Source: JAKOUY01 sp037045185
GTDB lineage: Bacteria; Actinomycetota; Acidimicrobiia; Acidimicrobiales; Ilumatobacteraceae
Assembly: GCA_037045185.1 (NCBI GenBank)
Contig: JBAOHQ010000008.1
Location: 558,001 to 622,000, forward strand
Length of the DNA stretch: 64,000 nt
Reading direction: 5' to 3'
Below are positions 28,789-36,078 of the stretch, in pieces. Position 1 is the first letter of the stretch. Each line of letters starts with the position of its first letter. Below the pieces are notes generated by a model. It worked only from the letters and a program-made list of their open reading frames with translations. It made no database searches and was not told where the DNA came from. The position numbers and the translations under genes are program-made.

Positions 28789-29688
28789 TCACGGTATCGG
28801 CGAGCCGTGCAGGGCGGCAGCGACGCAGAGGTCCTCCCAGCCCTGGCCGACGCTCTTGAACACCCACGGACCGCGGTCCCGGCGGACGTGCTCTCCCCGG
28901 ACGAGCTGGCCGATCGTCACCAAGCCGGCCAGTTCGCCCGACGGCCCGGCCGCCTGGCGCAGGTCGCCGGACTTCATCGACTCGCCGACGTGCTCCACGT
29001 AGACCGCGGCGCGCTGGACCAGCTCGGCCGGAAGCTCGGCGGCCTCGGGGGTATGGCTGCCGACGGCGACGACGATCGCCTGCTCGGCGATCTGCCCGTC
29101 GGTGAACAGCGGGGTCGCCGCGGATGTCACGCAGATCACCAAGTCGGCGTCCGCGACGGCGTCGATCCCAGCGGCGGTGATCTCGACGCCGAGCTCCGCC
29201 GACAGCTCGGCCGCTCGCGCCGTGGCCACGCCCGCCCGCCGGGCCACCAGGGTGATGCGCTGCGGCTGGCACGTTGCCAGCAACCCGGCGGCATGCGCAG
29301 TGGCCTGCGGCCCACTCCCCACGATGACCGCGTGACGCGGCGGGCCGGCGTGGCCCAGCAGCTCGATGGCCACCATCGACACCGCCGCGGTGCGCAACAG
29401 GGTCAACGGCGCCGCGTCGCCCTGCCACAGCGGCGTCAGCGTCGCCGCGTCCATCAGCAGATACCCGCCCTGCACCGTCGGGCGGCCCAGCGCCGAGTTG
29501 CCGGGCGCCACCGACACGACCTTGACGCCGACATGGGCGCGGTCGGCCGCCGGCGAGATCAGCAGATGCCCGGCGCCCAGATGCACGGACTGGCGCGGCG
29601 GGGTCGACTCCTCCAGGCGTTGGGCGAGACCGGCGCGCAGCGCGGCGCACGCCTGGCGGAAGCGGGGCGCGGCAAGCTCGGGGATCAT
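28789..29688 (-). CDS. Ornithine cyclodeaminase/mu-crystallin family protein
   Basis: 299 residues. VGVKVVSVAPGNSALGRPTV, TPLTLLRTAAVSMVAIELLG, the Rossmann loop AVIVGSGPQATAHAAGLLA and VVAVGSHTPEAAELPAEL are family landmarks. The family includes ornithine cyclodeaminase, alanine dehydrogenase and NAD(P)H-dependent delta1-pyrroline-2-carboxylate (ketimine) reductase. Overlap with the proline-racemase gene (ATGA at 29685-29688) favours the pyrroline-2-carboxylate reductase reading, as these two are partners in hydroxyproline catabolism. Enzyme assignment is inference; family is clear. Confidence 0.85.
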   Translation of the reverse strand: MIPELAAPRFRQACAALRAGLAQRLEESTPPRQSVHLGAGHLLISPAADRAHVGVKVVSVAPGNSALGRPTVQGGYLLMDAATLTPLWQGDAAPLTLLRTAAVSMVAIELLGHAGPPRHAVIVGSGPQATAHAAGLLATCQPQRITLVARRAGVATARAAELSAELGVEITAAGIDAVADADLVICVTSAATPLFTDGQIAEQAIVVAVGSHTPEAAELPAELVQRAAVYVEHVGESMKSGDLRQAAGPSGELAGLVTIGQLVRGEHVRRDRGPWVFKSVGQGWEDLCVAAALHGSPIP

Positions 29689-30680
29689 CGGAGCTGGAAC
29701 CCGTCGCCCAAGGGGTCGGCCGGGTCCAGCACGAAGGTGTGCTCGCCGGTGCGGAAGGCGTTGCCCTCGACCTGGGTGAACACGCCGGTTGGCCCGACCC
29801 CGAGGACGCGACCGAGAAACGTCGAGCCGACGATGCTGTCGTGGCGCAGGACCTGACCGGCGCGGATCCGGCCGTCGTCGTGCAGCAGTACGAGCCGCGT
29901 CGACGTGCCGGACCCGCAGGGAGAACGATCCACCTCACCGTCGGCGAACACCGTGCAGTTCCGCTGGTGCGGGCCGTCGGGCCGGTCGCCGAGGTCGTCG
30001 TACCAGATCGTCCCGTAGATGCCCGACAGGCGGTCGTCGGTGGGATGGCGGGCGGCGTCGGTACCGGTCAAGGCCGCCTTGATCTCCCGGCCGACCGCGA
30101 TCATCGCCGGCAGGTGTTGCGGGGTGATCGACGCGCCGATCTGGGCGGCCGGCGCCGTGGCGTAGATCGCCCCGCCATAGCCGACGTCGACCAGGACCAT
30201 GCCGGCCGACGTGGGCACCTCCAGGCCGCGGGCCACCACATGCCCCGGCACGTTGGTGAAGGCGATCGACACCGTCCGCCCGCCCGCCCGGCGGACCGTG
30301 GCGCCCACCCGGCCAGAGGGAACGTCGATGGCCAGCGTGACCTCTCCGTCCGCGGGAGCGGCGACGATCCCCTCGTCGACGGCATAGGCGGCCAGAGCGA
30401 TCGTCCCGTGGCCGCAGGCCGTGGAGAACCCGTCCTTGTGCCAGAACAGCGTGCCGAAGACCGCACCGGGGTCGTCCGCCGGCACGAGGAAGCAGCCGTA
30501 CATGTCGGCGTGGCCACGGGGCTCGTTGCACAGCAGCCGGCGGACACCGTCGGCCGGGCCGTGGATGGCGGCCTCCCGCCGGGCCAGCACAGAATCGCCG
30601 TCGATCGGCGGGGTGCCGTGGACCACGATCCGGAACGGCTCGCCGGCCGTGTGATAGTCGATGGTGCGGAACCGGGTCAT
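29685..30680 (-). CDS. Proline racemase family protein, probably 4-hydroxyproline 2-epimerase
   Basis: 331 residues: MTRFRTIDYHTAGEPFRIVV, GFSTACGHGTIALAAYAVDE and DRSPCGSGTSTRLVLLHDDG. Both catalytic cysteines of the two-base racemase mechanism are present (ACGHG and PCGSG). In trans-3-hydroxy-L-proline dehydratases the second is Thr, so an epimerase/racemase is favoured. ATG at 30680 lies 8 nt after TAACCT. Heads a coupled pair with the ketimine-reductase-like gene and, past 6 nt, the FAD/GcvT dehydrogenase. Together they suggest use of (hydroxy)proline or its betaine; the key D-hydroxyproline dehydrogenase and deaminase genes are not in the window. Confidence 0.88.
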   Translation of the reverse strand: MTRFRTIDYHTAGEPFRIVVHGTPPIDGDSVLARREAAIHGPADGVRRLLCNEPRGHADMYGCFLVPADDPGAVFGTLFWHKDGFSTACGHGTIALAAYAVDEGIVAAPADGEVTLAIDVPSGRVGATVRRAGGRTVSIAFTNVPGHVVARGLEVPTSAGMVLVDVGYGGAIYATAPAAQIGASITPQHLPAMIAVGREIKAALTGTDAARHPTDDRLSGIYGTIWYDDLGDRPDGPHQRNCTVFADGEVDRSPCGSGTSTRLVLLHDDGRIRAGQVLRHDSIVGSTFLGRVLGVGPTGVFTQVEGNAFRTGEHTFVLDPADPLGDGFQLR

Positions 30681-30691
30681 CGACGGGCAGG

Positions 30692-31396
30692 TTAGGGGGC
30701 CGGCCGGGTCCGGTACCCCGGCTGGCGGGCCCGGTCGCCGAACTGGAACCCGTCGAAGTAGCCGGGGTTGGTGTCGGGCCTGCCGCGCTTGGACGTCCAG
30801 CGCCAGGTCAGCGAGACACGCACCCCGTCGGTGGGCGCCGCGGGGATCCCGTGCAGCCAGTCACGCTGGCAGGCCCCGCCCATCCCCAGCAGATCACCCT
30901 CCCCCGGCATCAGGATCACGTCGTCGGCGTCGGCGCCCGCGGGGACCTTGGTGGCCACGGCCTGCTGCCACGGGCCACGCCGGCGCAGCACGAACGGCCG
31001 GCGCACGCCCAGGACCACGATGGCGATCAGCGTGTCGTCCAGCCAGCGCATCTCCCGGTCGCTGTGCAGACCCTGGAAGTCGGCGCCGGTGCGGTACTGC
31101 AGCGCGGTGACGCCGGAGAACGCCCGGCGGTGGGTGGCCTGGAGGTGCAGGTCGGTCTGGTGCAGGAGCGGATGGGCGCTGGGGTGCAGTGCCGCGCCGA
31201 GCCGCCGCTCCGGGACGTAGCGGTCGTAGCGCAGGACCTCGCCCTGCTCCCAGCGGACGCCCTGGAGCACCTCGTCCAGCGCCGCCTGCGGGTCACGGAC
31301 GAAGCCACCCACCACCTCCACCCAGGAGGTCTCGTCCAGCGAACGCCGCGCCGCAGCGACGGAGCGGTCGATCAGCAGTGCGGCTGGATCGGTCAT
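30692..31396 (-). CDS. AlkB-like 2-oxoglutarate/Fe(II) dioxygenase
   Basis: 234 residues from ATG 31396 (MTDPAALLIDRSVAAARRSL). Jelly-roll dioxygenase with the metal-binding HxD in GLHSDREMRWLDDTLIAIVV, a distal His in WLHGIPAA and the 2-oxoglutarate Arg in RVSLTWRWTS. AlkB enzymes oxidatively demethylate alkylated DNA or RNA bases. The gene ends 11 nt before the racemase start, whose own -10 lies in this gap, so the racemase set may be independently transcribed. Repair versus tRNA modification cannot be decided from sequence. Confidence 0.85.
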   Translation of the reverse strand: MTDPAALLIDRSVAAARRSLDETSWVEVVGGFVRDPQAALDEVLQGVRWEQGEVLRYDRYVPERRLGAALHPSAHPLLHQTDLHLQATHRRAFSGVTALQYRTGADFQGLHSDREMRWLDDTLIAIVVLGVRRPFVLRRRGPWQQAVATKVPAGADADDVILMPGEGDLLGMGGACQRDWLHGIPAAPTDGVRVSLTWRWTSKRGRPDTNPGYFDGFQFGDRARQPGYRTRPAP

Positions 31397-31426
31397 GGTT
31401 GTGCCGCCTGGGCGGAGCACCCCGTG

Positions 31427-31804
31427 TCAGACGATGTCGAGCAGGTCGACGACGAACACCAGCGTCTCGCCGCCCTTGATCACGCCGCCGGCGCCGCGTG
31501 TGCCGTAGCCCAACGAGGGCGGGATCGTCAGCCGCCGGCGCCCGCCGACGCGCATCCCGGCCACTCCCTGGTCCCAGCCGGTGATCACCTCACCAGCGCC
31601 GAGGCGGAAGTCGAACGGATCGTTGCGGTCCCACGAGGCGTCGAACTGCCTGCCGGTGGACCAGGCCACCCCGCTGTAGTGCACCACGACACGGTCACCG
31701 GCCACCGCCTGGCGCCCGTCACCGACGATTTCGTCGTCGGCCACCAGGTCCTGGGGTGGGGCGGAGTCGGGGATGGTGATGCTGGGCTTGGCGCGATCGC
31801 TCAT
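31427..31804 (-). CDS. FKBP-type peptidyl-prolyl cis-trans isomerase
   Basis: 125 residues starting MSDRAKPSITIPDSAPPQDL. FKBP fold motifs: GDRVVVHYSGVAWSTGRQFD, GEVITGWDQGVAGMRVGGRR, LTIPPSLGYGTRGAGGVIKG and TLVFVVDLLDIV. Accelerates prolyl isomerisation in protein folding. No signal peptide, so cytoplasmic. TATCGT ends 6 nt before the ATG (leaderless), fixing the start against longer in-frame possibilities. Divergent from livG with two inverted repeats in the 109-bp gap. Confidence 0.93.
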   Translation of the reverse strand: MSDRAKPSITIPDSAPPQDLVADDEIVGDGRQAVAGDRVVVHYSGVAWSTGRQFDASWDRNDPFDFRLGAGEVITGWDQGVAGMRVGGRRRLTIPPSLGYGTRGAGGVIKGGETLVFVVDLLDIV

Positions 31805-31836
31805 CGGATCACGATATCCGTGGGTCCCCGACGGGC

Positions 31837-31856
31837 CCGCCCGGCGGACCGGGCGG
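31837..31856. promoter_or_regulatory. GC-rich inverted repeat between FKBP and livG
   Basis: CCGCCCGG and CCGGGCGG arms separated by CGGA (8-4-8). It could be an operator or simply a stable hairpin; GC-rich inverted repeats arise easily at this base composition. Confidence 0.3.
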
Positions 31857-31874
31857 CCGCAGGCGGACCCGGAT

Positions 31875-31894
31875 GGTGTGCCGGATGGCACACC
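31875..31894. promoter_or_regulatory. Candidate operator upstream of livG
   Basis: GGTGTGCC and GGCACACC arms around GGAT form a perfect 8-4-8 inverted repeat. It covers the -35 position of the livG promoter (TACTGT -10 at 31901-31906), as expected of a repressor site. Confidence 0.5.
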
Positions 31895-31913
31895 GTGCAC
31901 TACTGTTCGCCAC

Positions 31914-32618
31914 GTGCCTCTCGCCCTCAAGGACGTCTCGGTCAACTTCGGTGGAGTCCGTGCGGTCAGCGACGCCTCGCTCGCGGCCTGCGCCGGCCAC
32001 GTCACCGGGCTGATCGGCCCGAACGGCGCCGGCAAGACCACGCTGTTCAACGTCATCTCCGGGATGATCTCGCCGTCCACCGGGCGGGTGAGCCTCGGCG
32101 GCAGGGACATCACCAAGATGGCCACCCACAAGCGAGCGCGCAACGGCATCGCCAGGACCTTTCAGCGGCTCGAGCTGTTCGCCTCGCTGTCGGTGTTCGA
32201 GAACATCCAGGTCGCCGCCGAGATCGCCAAGCGGGCCAGCCCGCGCCAGGTCGCCGGTGAGCTGCTCGAGCGGGTGGGCATCTCCGCCGTCTCCAACACG
32301 CCGGCGGGAGACCTTCCCACCGGGACCGCCCGGCTCCTCGAGGTCGCCAGGGCGCTGGCCACCGAACCACGGGTGCTGCTCCTCGACGAACCGGCCTCCG
32401 GGCTCGACCGGGACGAGTCCAGCCGCCTGGGCGGGCTGCTGCGAGAGCTCGCCAGCAGCGACATCGCCGTGCTGCTGGTGGAGCACGACGTCGAGCTGGT
32501 CATGGAGATCTGCGACCGGCTGTTCGTCCTCGATCTCGGCCGGATCATCGCCAGCGGGCATCCCAGTGAGGTGCGCCAGCAGCCCGAGGTGATCGAGGCC
32601 TACCTCGGGGCCGGCTGA
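31914..32618 (+). CDS. livG: Branched-chain amino-acid-type ABC transporter ATPase, LivG
   Basis: 234 residues from GTG 31914, 7 nt after TACTGT. Walker A GLIGPNGAGKTTLFNVISGM, LivG-type IARTFQRLELFASLSVFENI, an atypical signature region PTGTARLLEVARALATEP, Walker B VLLLDEPASGLD and switch His in VEHDVELVM. LivG energises uptake through LivH/LivM together with LivF. Unusually, its partners lie about 9 kb downstream, on the far side of the lipid genes, and no LivK/LivJ binding protein is in the window. The canonical LSGG signature is replaced by PTGT. Followed by gpsA 1 nt later. Confidence 0.85.
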   Translation: MPLALKDVSVNFGGVRAVSDASLAACAGHVTGLIGPNGAGKTTLFNVISGMISPSTGRVSLGGRDITKMATHKRARNGIARTFQRLELFASLSVFENIQVAAEIAKRASPRQVAGELLERVGISAVSNTPAGDLPTGTARLLEVARALATEPRVLLLDEPASGLDRDESSRLGGLLRELASSDIAVLLVEHDVELVMEICDRLFVLDLGRIIASGHPSEVRQQPEVIEAYLGAG

Positions 32619-32619
32619 C

Positions 32620-33612
32620 ATGCGCGTCAGCGTGCTGGGCGGTGGGTCGTGGGGCACCACCGTCGCCAGCCTGGTCGCCCGCCGCCACGACACGATGCTG
32701 TGGGCCCGCGACGCTGCGGTGGCCGCGGAGATCACCGAGGCCCATACCAACAGCAAGTACCTTCCGGGCCTCACCCTGAACGAGCGGCTGGCGGCCACCG
32801 ACGACCTCGAGCGGGCGACGCGCCACGCCGAACTGCTGATCATCGGTGTGCCCACCTCGGCGGTGCGCACCACCGTCGCCGCCGCCAGGGACTGGGTCAG
32901 GCCGTGGATCCCTGCCGTCAGCCTGTCCAAGGGATTCGAGAAGGGCAGCCTGCTGCGGATGACCGAAGTCATCGCCGAGGAGCTTCCCGATCATCCCATC
33001 GCCGCGCTCACCGGGCCGAACATCGCCCGCGAGATCCTGGCCGGCCAGGCCGCCGCCAGCGTGATCGCCACCCACGACCTGGCCGTGGCCAAGGCCATCC
33101 AGAGCGTGCTGTCCACCGGGTTGTTCCGGGTCTACACCAACCACGACGTCGTCGGCTGCGAGCTCGGTGGGGCGCTGAAGAACGTCGTGGCCATCGCCTG
33201 TGGCATCGCCCAGGGGCTTGGCGTCGGCGACAACACCCGCTCGATGGTGATGACCCGCGGTCTGGCCGAACTCAGCCGGCTGGGGGTGGCAATGGGCGGG
33301 GAGGCAGCCACCTTCGCCGGCCTGGCGGGGATGGGCGATCTCATCGTCACGTGCATGAGCCCGAACAGCCGCAACCGCACGGTGGGCGAACGACTCGGCC
33401 AGGGGATGACCCTGGAGGAGATCAGGTCCAGCATGAACATGGTGGCCGAGGGGCTCACCACCGCGGTCACCGCCCACGAGCTGGCCCACCGTCACGACGT
33501 GTTCCTCCCCGTCCACGAGGAGATGTACAAGGTGGTCACCGGGGTCAACCGCCCGTCGGCCTCCTACCGTGGCCTGACCATGCGCCCGGGCCACGAGGCA
33601 GAACCCGGCTGA
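32620..33612 (+). CDS. gpsA: NAD(P)-dependent sn-glycerol-3-phosphate dehydrogenase
   Basis: 330 residues: MRVSVLGGGSWGTTVASLVA (dinucleotide loop), VSLSKGFEKGS, ALTGPNIAREILAGQAAAS, CELGGALKNVVAIACGIAQG (catalytic Lys) and LAGMGDLIVTCMSPNSRNRT. Reduces dihydroxyacetone phosphate to sn-glycerol 3-phosphate, the backbone for phospholipid and triacylglycerol synthesis. Immediately behind livG and upstream of plsB, plsC and TAG synthase genes, so the locus encodes backbone supply plus acylation. Sequence intact. Confidence 0.96.
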   Translation: MRVSVLGGGSWGTTVASLVARRHDTMLWARDAAVAAEITEAHTNSKYLPGLTLNERLAATDDLERATRHAELLIIGVPTSAVRTTVAAARDWVRPWIPAVSLSKGFEKGSLLRMTEVIAEELPDHPIAALTGPNIAREILAGQAAASVIATHDLAVAKAIQSVLSTGLFRVYTNHDVVGCELGGALKNVVAIACGIAQGLGVGDNTRSMVMTRGLAELSRLGVAMGGEAATFAGLAGMGDLIVTCMSPNSRNRTVGERLGQGMTLEEIRSSMNMVAEGLTTAVTAHELAHRHDVFLPVHEEMYKVVTGVNRPSASYRGLTMRPGHEAEPG

Positions 33613-33667
33613 CCCGCCACGGCGCGGGGTCAGCCACCGGCTGACCCGCCACGGCGCGCGGTCAGCC
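33607..33667. terminator. Tandem duplicated hairpins between gpsA and the convergent hydrolase
   Basis: Two copies of a hairpin with 8-bp stem GGCTGACC/GGTCAGCC and 13-nt loop lie at 33607-33635 and 33639-33667, period 32 nt. They overlap the gpsA stop and the C-terminal codons and stop of the convergent gene. Position and symmetry suggest a bidirectional double terminator that arose by duplication; the duplicated copy may have lengthened the hydrolase tail. Confidence 0.6.
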
Positions 33668-34869
33668 GCCGGGTCGCGCCGGGGTGGCGTGGACGTGGTC
33701 CAAGAAGGCCAAGAATTGCGTCCACCGTGGCGAAGGTCCTCACCGACTTGATCATGTCGAAGGCGTGCTGGGCGTGGGGCAGTTCGGCGTACAGCACCGT
33801 GGGCGCTCCCGTGCCGCGCAGGTAGTCCACGAACGCCCGCGTCTCCTCGCGGTACAGCAGGACGTCGATGGCCCCGTGGACGACGAAGAACGGCGGGGTG
33901 TCCGGACCGCCGCGGTGCGCAGGAGAGATCAACTCCCAGGTGGGCCGGTCGGCGGCGAGCTTGGAGGACATCACCATCTTCTCCAGGAAGCCCACCATCG
34001 AGGTCTTGCCGCGAATCCCCCACCGATCGGTGAAGTCGAACGCCCCGTACAGCGGGACGCACGCGGCAACGCGCGTGTCGACGTCCTCGGCGCCGGGTTG
34101 CAGGCTGGGTTCGTTGGGCGTGGTCGCCAGCACGGCGGCGAGGTGGCCGCCGGCGGACCCACCGGCGACGGCGACCCACTGGGGATTCCCCCCGTACTGG
34201 GCGATGGTCGCCCGAACCCAGACCAACGCAGCCTTCACGTCCTGCACCCACAGCGGGTACTTGTTGCGCGGCGCCAGGCGGTAGTTGGCCGACACGACGA
34301 CGTACCCCCGCCGGGCGGCCTCGTGCAGCAAGGTGAGCGCCTGGGTGCGCTTGTCCCCACTGACCCAGCCCCCACCGTGGATGTACAGCAGGACCGGCCG
34401 GCCCTCCGGGGAACCTGCCGGCCGGTAGATGTCGACGCGCTGGCGCTTGTCGGGACCGTAGGCGACGTCGCGTTCGATCTCGATGCCTGCCGCCGAGTTG
34501 TGGAACGGGCGCACCAGCGAGCGCCATCGAACGCGGCTCGATCCGCACGCTGGGAACCACGCCGGCCAGCGCCTCGCGCAGCGCCGGCGGGGCGGTGCGG
34601 GCATTGCGCTGGACCACGAGGAGGCCGGCGATGGACAGCGCCATCGCCGCCGCGCCGATCCATCCCGCCCACCCCGTCGCGGCCCCGGCGGCGCCAAGAC
34701 CGACCAGCGCGATGACTTGCAGGGCAGCGTGGAACAGCGGCGTCTCGCCCACCAGCATGCTGGTGAGTTGGATGGGAAGGCTGAACCACGCCGGTCGGCG
34801 GACGCGTACGGCTGCCACCACGGTGGACAGAAGCGCCGACACGCCGAGGACGAGCAGGACGACGGGCAT
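33630..34869 (-). CDS. Membrane-anchored alpha/beta hydrolase, LipQ-like carboxylesterase (one +1 frameshift)
   Basis: About 412 residues. Hydrophobic N-terminal half with two to three helices (MPVVLLVLGVSALLSTVVAA..., GAATGWAGWIGAAAMALSIA), then a hormone-sensitive-lipase-type hydrolase: VLLYIHGGGWVSGDK (oxyanion HGGG), ANYRLAPRNKYPLWVQDVK, nucleophile in VAVAGGSAGGHLAAVLAT, acid in FVVHGAIDVLL and His in ELPHAQHAFD. Removing one base at about 34526 joins SVRIEPRS to WRSLVRPFHNSAAG. Its neighbourhood matches M. tuberculosis LipQ (Rv2485c), beside tgs/plsC/plsB2 genes. Likely ester or acylglycerol hydrolysis at the membrane. ATG is 6 nt after TACAGT. Confidence 0.85.
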
Positions 34870-34897
34870 GAATCGACTGTAGTGCCCGCAACACGGG

Positions 34898-34918
34898 AAT
34901 CTGACGACTCGTCAGATT
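34898..34918. promoter_or_regulatory. 21-bp palindrome between lipQ-like and the lipid-synthesis operon
   Basis: Perfect 10-bp arms AATCTGACGA and TCGTCAGATT around one central C. It covers the -35 position of the minus-strand lipQ-like promoter (-10 at 34876-34881) and lies upstream of the plus-strand -35 (about 34934-34939). Size and symmetry are typical of TetR-family operators. No TetR gene is in the window. Confidence 0.65.
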
Positions 34919-34968
34919 TCTTGCTCAGAGCTACTGACGCGGCGTGTCATCCGTCATAGAGTTCGATC

Positions 34969-36078
34969 GTGAGCAACAACGCGGTCCCCTCCCCGCCGAA
35001 GCTCGGCCGCAATCACCCGTTGCACGCGGCGCTTCGACACCACTCCCTGATCGACGACATCACCCTGTTGGCGATGCGCCGCAGGAGGCCACCCCGCCCC
35101 GAGTCCGACCTGCAGCGGATCGAGAGCGAGATCGACGAGGCCGTCGAGATGTACCGGCGGCTGGGGTGGATGGACCAGCCGGAGCTGGCCTTCCCCGCTC
35201 CCCCACCGCCCACCACGTACGACTCCAAGCCGGCACGCGCGGCGCGGTTCCGCTACCAGCACATCACCTTCGACAGCGGCTACGCGCCGCCGCCCGACTG
35301 CCCCGCCGGGGCCAGGTGGGTGGCGATGGAGAGCAACCGCACCATTCACACCTGGGTCATGCGCCATCCCGGCCCGCAACGGCCGTGGATGGTCTGCCTG
35401 CACGGCACCGGCATGGGCCGCCCGCTGATGGACCTCGGCCTGTTCCGGGCCAACTGGCTCTACGACCACATGGGCGTCAACGTCGCCTGCCCGATCCTGC
35501 CGCTGCACGGCCCGCGCCGCGCCACCGTCCCCGAGGGCATGAACTACCCCAGCGAGGATGCGCTGCACAACCTCCATGGCACCCTGCAGGCGGTCTGGGA
35601 CGTACGCCGCGTCCTGGCCTCGTTGCGCTCGCAGGGCAACCATCACCTCGGTGTGATGGGCATCTCGCTCGGCGGGATGATCGCCGGGCTCGTCGGTGAT
35701 CTCGACGCCGACCTGAGCTGCGTGATCCTCGGCGCACCCGTCGCCGAGCTCGGCGCGCTGATCGAGCGCCACAAGGCGGGCCCCATCGATCCCGGCGAGG
35801 CCCACAACCTGCAAGTCGCCCGGCAACTCGACGCGATCATCTCCCCGCTGTCGATCTCCCCCAAGACTCCTCGGGATCGACGATTCATCTACGCCGGTGT
35901 CGTCGACAAGATGGTCCACCACCGCTACCACGGCGGGCGGATCTGGGAGCACTGGGACAAGCCCCAGGCGCTCTGGTACAACGGCGGGCACTCGGCGCTC
36001 GGCTACTCCCGTGCCGTGGGCCGGTTCATCGAACAGGCGATGCGCGCCACCGAGGTTGTCGGGCCGTCGGCGGCATGA
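34969..36078 (+). CDS. Alpha/beta hydrolase family protein at the head of the lipid-synthesis operon
   Basis: 369 residues from GTG 34969, 6 nt after TAGAGT. Hydrolase features: RPWMVCLHGTGMGRPLMDLG, VACPILPLHGPRRATVPEGM, nucleophile elbow LGVMGISLGGMIAGLVGDLD (GISLGG) and a terminal His in WYNGGHSALGYSRAVGRFIE. No signal peptide or membrane helix. Distinct from the membrane-anchored hydrolase across the palindrome. Its stop overlaps the plsB ATG (ATGA), so it is coupled to lipid synthesis; an acyl-ester or thioesterase role is plausible but not shown. Confidence 0.8.
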   Translation: MSNNAVPSPPKLGRNHPLHAALRHHSLIDDITLLAMRRRRPPRPESDLQRIESEIDEAVEMYRRLGWMDQPELAFPAPPPPTTYDSKPARAARFRYQHITFDSGYAPPPDCPAGARWVAMESNRTIHTWVMRHPGPQRPWMVCLHGTGMGRPLMDLGLFRANWLYDHMGVNVACPILPLHGPRRATVPEGMNYPSEDALHNLHGTLQAVWDVRRVLASLRSQGNHHLGVMGISLGGMIAGLVGDLDADLSCVILGAPVAELGALIERHKAGPIDPGEAHNLQVARQLDAIISPLSISPKTPRDRRFIYAGVVDKMVHHRYHGGRIWEHWDKPQALWYNGGHSALGYSRAVGRFIEQAMRATEVVGPSAA

